This document shows positions 17,684-25,832 of a stretch of 64,000 nt of DNA, in pieces. A model generated the notes under the pieces. It did no database searches, was not told the origin of the DNA, and saw nothing but the letters and a program-made list of their open reading frames with translations. A program made the position numbers and the translations under genes. The stretch's first letter is position 1; every line of letters begins with the position of its first letter. The DNA is taken from contig JAKQSI010000004.1 in assembly GCA_029570205.1 (NCBI GenBank), positions 1-64,000 of the forward strand, given 5' to 3'. Source of the DNA: Candidatus Omnitrophota bacterium (GTDB lineage Bacteria > Hinthialibacterota > Hinthialibacteria > Hinthialibacterales > JAKPRU01).

Positions 17684-18189
17684 AATCCTGTCTCCTGTCC
17701 GATTGAAGAAACCCTTTCCACGGCCTCGCCCGGCATCCGACCCGCGTGAGGGATCGGGGGAAGGCGCAAGGGGCCGAGCCGTCGAATATCCTCTGTCATC
17801 TCGTTAATCACTCGCTGAACCTTGTCGCCCTCGGATGCCGAAATCCACTCCAGCCGAACACGTTCTTCCTCAATGCCCATTGTTTTGAGCAGGCGTTTCA
17901 GCAACGTGTACCGACGCAATGCTTTGTGGTTGCCCGCCTGGTAATGGCAGTCTCCGGGATGGCAACCTCCGATGAGAACCCCATCAGCCCCCTTTCGAAA
18001 CGCATCCAAAATAAACTGGGGATCAAGCCTTCCGGAGCACATGACGCGCAACACCCGGACATTCGGTGCATAAGTCAGGCGAGAGGTGCCGGCCAGGTCC
18101 GCAGCGGTATACGTACACCAGTTGCAGAAGAAGCCGACAATTCTCGGTTCGAATCCATTACCGCTTGATGATTTGGAGACCTCAGACAT
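17680..18189 (-). CDS. mvhD: MvhD-type [2Fe-2S] electron-transfer subunit
   Basis: A 169-aa protein of the hydrogenase iron-sulfur subunit family (MvhD/FlpD). The cysteines in GFFCNWCTYTAADLAG, VMCSGR and GGCHPGDCHYQ bind a [2Fe-2S] cluster that passes electrons from MvhG to HdrA. Length fits the family (about 140-170). It overlaps the hdrA stop by 8 nt and the mvhG start by 4 nt. This subunit is what ties the hydrogenase to the heterodisulfide reductase. Confidence 0.95.
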   Translation of the reverse strand: MSEVSKSSSGNGFEPRIVGFFCNWCTYTAADLAGTSRLTYAPNVRVLRVMCSGRLDPQFILDAFRKGADGVLIGGCHPGDCHYQAGNHKALRRYTLLKRLLKTMGIEEERVRLEWISASEGDKVQRVINEMTEDIRRLGPLRLPPIPHAGRMPGEAVERVSSIGQETGL

Positions 18190-20176
18190 AATTCATTATT
18201 CCCTCAATCTCTTCGTAAATCTGTTCGTCGGTAAACATTTGCTGTTGAGCGACTCCCGAAGGACAGGAAGCGACGCAGGTCCCACAGCCCTTGCACAGCG
18301 CTTCATTGACCACGGAAAGCCCGGTTTCCTTGTCCAGGGAAATTGCATGGAACGGACAGGCCGATATACAGGTGCGGCAGCCGGAACAGTTTTCGCGAAC
18401 ATGCGCGGCATTCGGCTCCAGGTCCACATGGCCTTTGTCAATAAGGGCCATGGCTTCCCCGGCAGCGGCTCCGGCTTGCGCCACACAATCCGGAATGTCC
18501 TTCGGTCCCTGGCAGGCCCCGGCGATGAATATCCCATCCGTAAACGTCGACACCGGCGCCAATTTCGGGTGGCGTTCCAAAAGCCACCCGCCTTTGCTGC
18601 AACTGATATTGAACAACCGTTGAACCTGCTCCACATCCGGCTGCGGTTCCAGACCCACGGAAAGAACGACCATATCCACGGGAATCCGGCGGGCAACACC
18701 CACCAGGGTATCCTCTACCCGCAAAACCAGCTTCCCTTCCTCTTCGGGTGTCACCGCCCAATCCGTCACCTCGGCCACCCGTCCCCGTATAACCTGCACC
18801 TGCTCGCTCATTACCCTGTCATAAAACTCTTCGTAGCCTTTTCCGGCAGCGCGCATGTCGATATAAAAATTGAACACTTCCGCTTCGGTCCGTTCCTTAA
18901 TCAGGTGGGCTAACTTAAGCGAGTACATGCAGCACACACGGGAACAATAAGGATTCGTTTTCTGATCGCGCGAACCGACACAGTGGATGATCCCCACCGA
19001 TTTCGGTTTTGTGCCGTCCTTCAGCACAATCTGGCCCTGGGTCGGCCCTGCCGCATTCACCAGCCGTTCCACTTCCAGCCCGGTATAGACGTTCGGGTAT
19101 TTCCCATAACCATATTCCGGTATCCGTGAGGGATTGAACGGCTGATATCCCGTGGCCAGAATGATCGCCCCCACGTCGACATCCAGGAACTCTTCTTTCT
19201 GATTGAAGTCGATGGCGTTCCGGTCGCACGCATCCACACAGGGCATCTTGCAAGTTCCCTTTTTGAGCTGAATGCACGACTCCGGATCAATCAGAACCAC
19301 AGAGGGAGTGGCCTGCGGGAACGGCATGTAAACCGGCTTTCGTTTGCTCAGACCCACGTTGAACTCATCCGGAAACCGGGGCTGTTTATAGATACAGGCA
19401 TCTACGCACGCATTGCAGCCGACACATTTATCTTCAATCACATAGCGGGGCTTCCGCTTGATTCGGACCCGGAAATTCCCCGTGTAGCCTTCCACGCTGA
19501 CGACTTCAGAAAAGGTGAGAAGAGTGATATTGGGGTGAACGGCAACACTGGACATTTTGGGAGTGAGAATACAGGCGGCGCAGTCCAGCGTGGGAAAGGT
19601 CTTGTCAAACTGGGCCATGTGCCCGCCGATGGTCGGCTCCCGTTCCACCAGGTAGACTTTCTTATCGGAGTTGGCGATGGTAAGCGCCGCTTGAATACCC
19701 GCGATACCGCCACCGACTACCAGAACATCCGCTTTCACAGGGACTTGGCGCACTTCGAGCGCATCATGCCTGGCCACCCGCCTGACAGCCGCCGCGACCA
19801 GCGCCTTCGCCTTCGTTGTACTCGACTTCATGTCCTTTGTAACCCAACTCACCTGCTCCCGGATGTTCGCCATTTGAACGTAAAAAGGATTCAGCCCGGC
19901 TTCGCCGGCGGCACGACGAAACGTGACTTCGTGCATCAGGGGAGAACAGGACGCGACAACGATCCGATTCAGGTTGTTTTCCCGTATGTGCGTCTTAATC
20001 AATTCCTGGCCCGGATCGGAGCAGAGGAATTGATAGTCCGTTGCGTAAGCCACATGCGGTAGTGTCTTGGCAAATTCCACCACTTCGGAGATGTTCACTT
20101 TCGCCGCAATGTTGATTCCGCAATGGCAGATAAATACCCCGATTCGAATGGATCCGTCACCTTGGATTGCAGTCAC
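18182..20176 (-). CDS. hdrA: Heterodisulfide reductase subunit A (bifurcating flavoprotein)
   Basis: A 664-aa protein that holds FAD, the site of flavin-based electron bifurcation. Seen in order: an N-terminal Cys region (GVFICHCGINI), the FAD-binding GGGIAGIQAAL, an inserted cysteine region (CVGCNACVDACIYK, then CKMPCVDAC), and a C-terminal two-[4Fe-4S] ferredoxin domain (CSGCRTCISACP, CKGCGTCVASCPSG). The start is GTG at 20176 with a strong AAGGAGGT 9 nt upstream; the open frame extends 16 codons further but has no ribosome site there. It takes electrons from MvhD and splits them between HdrB and ferredoxin. Confidence 0.95.
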   Translation of the reverse strand: MTAIQGDGSIRIGVFICHCGINIAAKVNISEVVEFAKTLPHVAYATDYQFLCSDPGQELIKTHIRENNLNRIVVASCSPLMHEVTFRRAAGEAGLNPFYVQMANIREQVSWVTKDMKSSTTKAKALVAAAVRRVARHDALEVRQVPVKADVLVVGGGIAGIQAALTIANSDKKVYLVEREPTIGGHMAQFDKTFPTLDCAACILTPKMSSVAVHPNITLLTFSEVVSVEGYTGNFRVRIKRKPRYVIEDKCVGCNACVDACIYKQPRFPDEFNVGLSKRKPVYMPFPQATPSVVLIDPESCIQLKKGTCKMPCVDACDRNAIDFNQKEEFLDVDVGAIILATGYQPFNPSRIPEYGYGKYPNVYTGLEVERLVNAAGPTQGQIVLKDGTKPKSVGIIHCVGSRDQKTNPYCSRVCCMYSLKLAHLIKERTEAEVFNFYIDMRAAGKGYEEFYDRVMSEQVQVIRGRVAEVTDWAVTPEEEGKLVLRVEDTLVGVARRIPVDMVVLSVGLEPQPDVEQVQRLFNISCSKGGWLLERHPKLAPVSTFTDGIFIAGACQGPKDIPDCVAQAGAAAGEAMALIDKGHVDLEPNAAHVRENCSGCRTCISACPFHAISLDKETGLSVVNEALCKGCGTCVASCPSGVAQQQMFTDEQIYEEIEGIMNYV

Positions 20177-20185
20177 GGAAATGGA

Positions 20186-20193
20186 ACCTCCTT
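20186..20193 (-). promoter_or_regulatory. Strong ribosome binding site deciding a GTG start of hdrA
   Basis: AAGGAGGT, 9 nt before GTG 20176. It overlaps the end of hdrB, so re-initiation after hdrB translation is likely. Confidence 0.8.
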
Positions 20194-21065
20194 TATATGG
20201 CGAGTTGCTGGGGCATCGCCACAAGGGAACGATGCAATCCCAATGTACGCCGGCTCAATCCGAACGCGATACCCATCAACTGGCTGAAATAAACGGGTGT
20301 CACGTGAATTTTCTCCTTGTACTGACGGTTCATGGAACCCTGATAACATTCCAAATTGAATTGGCAGAGCGGGCAGGCTGTTGCCATGACTTGGGCGCCA
20401 CGCTTCTGCGCTTCCCTGAGAAGAATGTAATTCAATGGAACTCCCACTTCTTCAATGGTTCCAGTCAATGCCCCTCCGCAACACCGGGTCTTCAGCGGCC
20501 AATCCACCGGCGCGGCCCCAAGCGCCTTGACCAGCTTGTCCATGGACATGGGATTATGCTGGTCATCGAATGTGCAATACGGTCTCACCATTTGGCATCC
20601 GTAATAGGCGGCAACCGGAAGATCGCCCAGCGAACGCTTTATATGTTTCGAGATGTGTTCCAGGCCGATATCGTTCACCAACACGTCCACGGGATGCCGA
20701 ATGACCACTTTCCCTTCATAATGCAGCCCGGCTTTCTCCAGAACGCCACGGATCTTTTTGCCGACTGCCGCATACTCCTCCATGTATCGCTGTGCTTTCA
20801 TCAGGACCAGGTAGCAGCCGTTGCAGGGGACGACCATCGTCACCTTGCCGTCGGACTTTTGGGCTTCGGCCAACGCCAGATTCCGCGCAGCCAGAGCGAA
20901 GGCTTTCGTTTCATCGACCGCCATATAGGCGGTCGCGCCGCAGCAATTCCAGTCATCCAGCTCCTGGAGCGGCTGGTCCAACGCCTTAAAAACTGCCAGG
21001 AGAGACTCTTCGTACGCTCTGCCGGTTCCTTTTAATGAGCATCCAGGATAGTAAAGGTATACCAT
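20193..21065 (-). CDS. hdrB: Heterodisulfide reductase subunit B (CCG-domain catalytic subunit)
   Basis: A 290-aa subunit with two CCG domains. The first comprises YPGCSLKG, NCCGATAY and VPCNGC; the second comprises YYGCQMVRPYC, TRCCGGAL and ACPLCQFN. In methanogens these bind two non-cubane [4Fe-4S] clusters that reduce CoM-S-S-CoB. A bacterium must use another disulfide or acceptor, which is unknown here. ATG 21065 is preferred because GGGAG lies 8 nt upstream; a GTG at 21074 overlapping the hdrC stop is an alternative. Confidence 0.93.
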   Translation of the reverse strand: MVYLYYPGCSLKGTGRAYEESLLAVFKALDQPLQELDDWNCCGATAYMAVDETKAFALAARNLALAEAQKSDGKVTMVVPCNGCYLVLMKAQRYMEEYAAVGKKIRGVLEKAGLHYEGKVVIRHPVDVLVNDIGLEHISKHIKRSLGDLPVAAYYGCQMVRPYCTFDDQHNPMSMDKLVKALGAAPVDWPLKTRCCGGALTGTIEEVGVPLNYILLREAQKRGAQVMATACPLCQFNLECYQGSMNRQYKEKIHVTPVYFSQLMGIAFGLSRRTLGLHRSLVAMPQQLAI

Positions 21066-21070
21066 GAGAC

Positions 21071-21691
21071 TCACTCCCTCTCACCCGCCGGTGTACGGCT
21101 TTCTTTTGGTTCTGCTTGTTCCACGGCCTCAAGGAGACGTTGAAGGCCGGCGCGATCTTTGATGGATTCGGGTTTGAGACCCATTCGGCCTGTTCGCCAC
21201 AGGTTGAACCCCAACAGGCTCTGCGCGATCATCTTGAACGGATTGCTCTTCAGGTACATCCGCACGATCAGCCAACTCTCCGTGTTCCGACCGTATCTCC
21301 AGATAGAACTGAAAAACTCTCGTGCCAGAATCGGAGTCGGAAACCGCTTGGGGTATACCTTGTCCCGAATGGCACGCTGTTTCAGCGCATACATCACATC
21401 GGTGATCTTGATTTCCTTCGGACACTCCACCGTGCAGGAGTAGCAGGACGCACATAGCCAGATCGTCTGACTTTGAAGAACTTCCTCCTTAAATCCGGCG
21501 CGTGTCATGGCAATCACACGCCGGGGCGTATAATCCATGTAAAGGCTCAGGGGACACGTTCCACTGCATTTCCCGCATTGGATGCAACTGAAGAGATTAT
21601 CGCAGCCCGGTGTCGATACAATCTCCTTCGCAAAATTGCCGTCCAGCTCTGCCTGGTATTTAATTCGCCGCTGAATACCTTGTTGAAACAT
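21071..21691 (-). CDS. hdrC: Heterodisulfide reductase subunit C
   Basis: A 206-aa ferredoxin-like subunit with two [4Fe-4S] motifs: CIQCGKCSGTCP and CASCYSCTVECPKEI. It links HdrA to HdrB. ATG 21691 has AGGAG 7 nt upstream; the frame is open to 21733 but without a ribosome site. First gene of the six-gene operon; the promoter should lie in the gap to 22216, where I see no strong consensus on this strand. Confidence 0.93.
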   Translation of the reverse strand: MFQQGIQRRIKYQAELDGNFAKEIVSTPGCDNLFSCIQCGKCSGTCPLSLYMDYTPRRVIAMTRAGFKEEVLQSQTIWLCASCYSCTVECPKEIKITDVMYALKQRAIRDKVYPKRFPTPILAREFFSSIWRYGRNTESWLIVRMYLKSNPFKMIAQSLLGFNLWRTGRMGLKPESIKDRAGLQRLLEAVEQAEPKESRTPAGERE

Positions 21692-22216
21692 ATTCGGTCT
21701 CCTGCGCCTGTATGGGCCTCCTACAATAATCACGCCTGCCTGGGCAGCTCGTCAGATTCACGGGGCTATTCTCCGGAACTCCGGCTGCCTGCAAAACAAC
21801 CCGTGCCCGGTCCGGGTCAAAAAAACATCCGGGTTGTCTTTCCTGAAACCACCCGGCTGATTCTCACGCCCGAAAATGACCCGATTCTGATCAAACATTA
21901 AGATACCTGCCATAATCCGGCATGTCAACGGATTTCATCTCTTTCGGTCAGTTCCCCGGCATATCAAGCCTCCCCGCCAACCAATCCCCGCATTCCTCAC
22001 AGCTTCCCAGAAAAGACTTTCTTACAGCACACAAGGATACCTGCACCCCTCTGCGTCCAGTTGGGAAAGGATTATAGCCATAACGTGGAGTCACCCCGCC
22101 GTCTCTGCATTCCAACTTCCACCACAATAGCCGGGGAGCGCCCTGTTGTTATTGGATTCCCTCATCTTGCAATGGAAAATCTGCGTTGAATTGGAGTATT
22201 ATGTAAACCTCAATGC
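21692..22216. other. Intergenic region between divergent transcripts
   Basis: No gene is supported here. The region should hold the promoter of the hdr-mvh operon (minus strand), but no convincing -35/-10 pair was found on that strand. No structured RNA was recognised. Confidence 0.5.
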
Positions 22217-22244
22217 TTGACAAGCACGAAAATTGCGATATATT
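22217..22244 (+). promoter_or_regulatory. Sigma-70-like promoter
   Basis: A perfect -35 TTGACA (22217-22222), a 16-nt spacer and -10 TATATT (22239-22244), in AT-rich DNA. It would drive the small membrane protein at 22398 with a leader of about 145 nt. Confidence 0.7.
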
Positions 22245-22397
22245 AAAATAAATTCACCAGATTGGATCAACAACACGGACCGACTTGATATACACCCGTG
22301 ATTGCAGCATTCGAGGCAATCTATGGCCGAAGGAGAAACTTGACAAGGTGGTCCGGCTTGCCGGTCCGCCTCAAAAAACCGTTTCAACAAGAGGGAC

Positions 22398-22844
22398 ATG
22401 ATGATGCAGAGTTCACTCAATGTATTTCAGCCGACCCAAGAGTGGACTGTTCCCATGGAATTGATCTACTTCCTGGGGGGGGCAATTGTGATTGTCTTTC
22501 TTTTGAACGGCCTGATTCATCTGGTCCGGTATCTCGATCGGGTCGGCCGGGAGTCCGACAAATACAATCGGCTGCTTGAGGAACTGGGGATATCCCGCGC
22601 AGAGAAAGCCTGTCTGAAACAATGCTATGCGGACCTTGGGATCAAGGACCGGTATAAGTTCCTGGACGATCCGCATGAATTTCAGAAGGCGCTTCAATGG
22701 GCCGAAAAACGTCCATCGAGGAAGATGCTCATCGGAAGGATACAGGGGAAATTGGAGGCGCGTCGCGCGAAAGAGTTTAATCCTTTCGCCGGCCCCCGCC
22801 ACGGGTCGGTTCGCTCCGGCCCTGCGGAACCTTACACTGCCTGA
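22398..22844 (+). CDS. Small single-pass membrane protein, unknown function
   Basis: A 148-aa protein with one transmembrane segment (about residues 22-42, IYFLGGAIVIVFLLNGLIHL), followed by a charged cytoplasmic-type region with helical stretches (VGRESDKYNRLLEELGISRAE) and a basic C-terminal part. AGAGGGAC precedes three consecutive ATG codons. It has the clearest promoter of the window, 154 nt upstream, and ends 1 nt before the convergent galactokinase stop. No family recognised. Confidence 0.75.
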   Translation: MMMQSSLNVFQPTQEWTVPMELIYFLGGAIVIVFLLNGLIHLVRYLDRVGRESDKYNRLLEELGISRAEKACLKQCYADLGIKDRYKFLDDPHEFQKALQWAEKRPSRKMLIGRIQGKLEARRAKEFNPFAGPRHGSVRSGPAEPYTA

Positions 22845-22845
22845 T

Positions 22846-24219
22846 TCATCCCTGTCTGATGATCTCCGCACCCCGGGCCGGCCTGGAAATGGAGAGCATG
22901 TCACCGGAATCGACACTCTCCCCAAGTTCCGGCCTTTTCCATATCAGGTATCGTTGAACGTACTCCTCCCAGATTCCCGCACGGAAATCACCCACGTTTT
23001 CATCCCGAACCAGGTTCACCGTACATCCGCCGAATCCGGCTCCGGTAAGTCGAGCGCCCTCCGCACCCGACATACGGGCCACCTGGACCAGGACATCCAG
23101 TTCGGGACAGCTGATTTCATAATCATCCCGGCAGGAACGATGGGAATCGTTCATCAACTCGGCAAACCCCAAAACATCGCCGGATAACAGCGCCTCAAAA
23201 GACTGCTCCACCCGCATGGCTTCCGTAAGGACATGCCTTACCCGCTTCCGCAGCTGGAACCCGTCTTCTGTCTCCCCGAACACGGAACCATTACGCATCC
23301 TGCCCAAGCGGCTTCCAACTTCATCAGGATCTTCCTTAAGAAAGGCCGCAATCTCCGCCCAGGAGTAACCCTCCTCGTGGAAAAAAGCCATGGCCTGTTC
23401 CAGTAAGTCCTTCGGACGGCATTCGGGACCGATCAGTTGAGACAAACGCGCACAATTTCCATGGGAGCCGAAGCGCTGTTCTTCAAGCATTGCCGCAGCG
23501 ATACGACACTCAATCGGTCTGCGGTTGTAGAGACGCATGGCCGCCTTGGTTTTCTCGGCGCGGATGAGGCTGTTGCAGATCACAATCGACCAGCCTTCGG
23601 ACAACGGCACGGGCGAAGCGCGCAACGGGAAGAAATCGATTTTCAGCGCATGTCCAGCCTCGCCAAGAAGACAGATCGCCTGGTCCATACCGCCGCCCTG
23701 CGTTCCCACGTAATGCTCTGCAAAAGCCAGCCTCTCCGCGAGAGATGCACGCTCATACACAATCTTATTGGCCTCCAGGAATGCCAGCGCAGAGGCCACA
23801 ACCAGCGCGGAGGAGGAACTCAGCCCGCTTCCGGGTGGAATCGTGCCGGAGATCAGACAATCGAATCCATGGAGTTCCGTCAATGGCTTGGGATTCTTCT
23901 CCCAGTCAATAATACCCTGAATCCCGGCCTTGACATAATTCCCCCAATCCCCCGCATCGCCGGGCAGGACTTGATTTTCCAGTACAAACGTGAATTCAGG
24001 ATATCGCGAATCGACATTGCGGATTTGGACCACCTTATCCGCGCGAATGCCGACCGCCGCGTAGATGGCCTGCTCCAGGGACATGGGAAGAACAGGAAAT
24101 CCATTGTAGTCCGTATGCTCCCCAATCAGGTTAACCCGTCCCGGCGCTCGGACAACGAAGTCACAGGCGCGGCCATAGGTTTGATGGAAAAGCCGGGGAA
24201 ATTCGGTTGATAAGTCCAA
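22846..24219 (-). CDS. galK: Galactokinase-like GHMP kinase (GALK2-sized)
   Basis: A GHMP kinase of about 457 aa that phosphorylates galactose or an N-acetylated relative. Key motifs are the galactokinase signature GRVNLIGEHTDYNG, the ATP loop GSGLSSSSALVVAS and motif 3 RLTGAGFGGCTVN. Ordinary bacterial GalK is about 390 aa; the extra length and the helical insert near DLLEQAMAFFHEEGYSW recall GALK2-type enzymes. No ATG fits. The frame is open into a repeat to 24357, but those residues only translate the repeat. I place the start at TTG 24219, which follows a GGTGGGGG stretch supplied by the repeat. The start is uncertain; the kinase body is not. Confidence 0.85.
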   Translation of the reverse strand: MDLSTEFPRLFHQTYGRACDFVVRAPGRVNLIGEHTDYNGFPVLPMSLEQAIYAAVGIRADKVVQIRNVDSRYPEFTFVLENQVLPGDAGDWGNYVKAGIQGIIDWEKNPKPLTELHGFDCLISGTIPPGSGLSSSSALVVASALAFLEANKIVYERASLAERLAFAEHYVGTQGGGMDQAICLLGEAGHALKIDFFPLRASPVPLSEGWSIVICNSLIRAEKTKAAMRLYNRRPIECRIAAAMLEEQRFGSHGNCARLSQLIGPECRPKDLLEQAMAFFHEEGYSWAEIAAFLKEDPDEVGSRLGRMRNGSVFGETEDGFQLRKRVRHVLTEAMRVEQSFEALLSGDVLGFAELMNDSHRSCRDDYEISCPELDVLVQVARMSGAEGARLTGAGFGGCTVNLVRDENVGDFRAGIWEEYVQRYLIWKRPELGESVDSGDMLSISRPARGAEIIRQG

Positions 24220-24224
24220 TGGAA

Positions 24225-24351
24225 TCAACCCCCACCTGACCTCCCCTGATCTTCGGGGGAGGGATTTCGGCTGTGACTCTGCCCGATTGTCGGGGGAGGG
24301 ACTCCGCTTTATCTTCCCCCCGAAGATCGGGGGGAATACAAGGGGGGTTGA
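24225..24351. repeat. Composite of three palindromic repeat units
   Basis: Three copies of the GATCTTCGGGGGAGG-type palindrome (CTCCCCTGATCTTCGGGGGAGG, CCCGATTGTCGGGGGAGGG and CCCCCCGAAGATCGGGGGG). The outer edges carry inverted copies of CAACCCCC / GGGGGGTTG, so the whole unit is roughly symmetric. It sits directly in front of the galactokinase start and may supply its ribosome binding site. Confidence 0.85.
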
Positions 24352-24392
24352 AATCATTGTCCCACCTTTCCGGAATAGATGGCAGAATATTT

Positions 24393-25811
24393 CTACCCCA
24401 GAAACGCCCGCACAGTTTCAACCAGCTGCTCCCGTTTCACCGTCTGCTGACCGGCCGTCCCTTTTTCCATCCATTCTTCGCGAGTATCGGCCTGTTTCCG
24501 TTTTGCCATTCCGGCCCCAAGGTCTTTAATAGAGACGGTTCCCTGCGTAAACTCGTCGTCACCTGCAATAACCGCAACATCCATCCCCAGCGCATTGGCA
24601 TACTTCAGTTGCTTGCCCAAACCTTTTGCTGTGCCGGTATACAACTCTGTCGCAATACCCGCACGTCGGAGTTCCTGGGCCATCCGAAGGTATTCCGCCT
24701 TGTGCTGCTCATCCATCACCGTCACCAGAACACACGCGGTACATCGGACGTCCGGCACCAATCCCAGACTATCCAGCGCGGCCAGGAGACGGTCAATTCC
24801 CACCGAGGCTCCCGTAGCGGGAATCTCCTCATCGGAAAACCGTCGAATCAGATTGTCATATCGTCCGCCACTGAACACCGAACCGAACCGTGGCGCATCC
24901 GGCAAGGTCGTCTCAAAGATCGGGCCGGTATAATAGTCCAGGCCACGTGCCAGGGTTGGGTCAATAATCGCAAGGTCTTCGGAAATAGAGACCGCGTCCA
25001 GATACCCCGCGATTTGATTCAATTCCTCGATCCCCTGCTGGGCTGCCCGGCAATCGCTCAGAACACGCGAGACGTTTTTCAACACATCGGTTCTCGTCCC
25101 GCCTGGGATTTCCAGAAACTCGCAGAGTCGATTGATCTGTGACGGTTCAAGACCCAGACCGCGAATCCGATCACCGGAGGCATCCACGCGCCCGTCCGCA
25201 AGTTCTTTCCTGACGTCCTGTATTCCGATCTTCTCCAACTTGTCGATCACACGAATGACAGCATTGACCCTTTCGACGGGGATCCCCGCATGAGTGACCG
25301 CTGCGTTCAAGACTTTCCGGTTGTTGATATGAATCACAAACCGCTCGATCCCCAGCGCCCGAAGGGTATCGTGCATAGCAAGGATGATCTCCGCGTCCGT
25401 AAGCACATCCGGGCAGCCGACCGCGTCCAGGTCGAACTGAATAAACTCCCGATACCTTCCGGGATCCGGTTTCTCCGCGCGCCAGAGCTTACCGACCTGG
25501 TACCGACGGAATGGTTTCGGCAGATCGGGATACATGGCGACTACACGCGCCAGCGGCACAGTGAGATCGTACCGCAGACCGATATCCTCATTCTCCGGAT
25601 TCGAGAATCGAAAGATTTGCTTATTGGATTCCTCGCCGCCCGGTCCCAGCAGCGTCAATGCGTATTCCTGCGCCGGGGTATCCAGCGGCAGAAACCCGAA
25701 CCGTTCGTAGCATTCCCGCACCGTTTGAATGATCCGCTGACGGGCAATCATCTGACCGGGCAAATAATCCTGAAATCCTTTGAGTAATCGAGGTTGCACT
25801 GTGTTCGACAT
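24393..25811 (-). CDS. hisS: Histidyl-tRNA synthetase
   Basis: A 472-aa class II synthetase that charges tRNA-His. Motif 2 is seen in FRRYQVGKLWRAEKPDPGRYREFIQFDLD, the histidine loop in LARGLDYYTGPIFE and motif 3 in GASVGIDRLLAAL. The C-terminal anticodon-binding domain starts near CVLVTVMDEQHKAEY. It is somewhat longer than the usual 420-430 aa, mostly through loops and a C-terminal extension. It lies between the galactokinase repeat unit and a secreted protein, all on the minus strand. Confidence 0.96.
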   Translation of the reverse strand: MSNTVQPRLLKGFQDYLPGQMIARQRIIQTVRECYERFGFLPLDTPAQEYALTLLGPGGEESNKQIFRFSNPENEDIGLRYDLTVPLARVVAMYPDLPKPFRRYQVGKLWRAEKPDPGRYREFIQFDLDAVGCPDVLTDAEIILAMHDTLRALGIERFVIHINNRKVLNAAVTHAGIPVERVNAVIRVIDKLEKIGIQDVRKELADGRVDASGDRIRGLGLEPSQINRLCEFLEIPGGTRTDVLKNVSRVLSDCRAAQQGIEELNQIAGYLDAVSISEDLAIIDPTLARGLDYYTGPIFETTLPDAPRFGSVFSGGRYDNLIRRFSDEEIPATGASVGIDRLLAALDSLGLVPDVRCTACVLVTVMDEQHKAEYLRMAQELRRAGIATELYTGTAKGLGKQLKYANALGMDVAVIAGDDEFTQGTVSIKDLGAGMAKRKQADTREEWMEKGTAGQQTVKREQLVETVRAFLG

Positions 25812-25832
25812 GGTTCCGTTCCGCGAAAAAAA

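Noticed and set aside
18140-18165. tRNA T-arm-like GGTTCGAATCC
   Set aside because: It is inside the mvhD coding region and no cloverleaf forms around it.
24220-24357. Coding extension of galactokinase (46 residues)
   Set aside because: These residues only translate the repeat (PPIFGGK-type strings); other copies of the repeat are non-coding.
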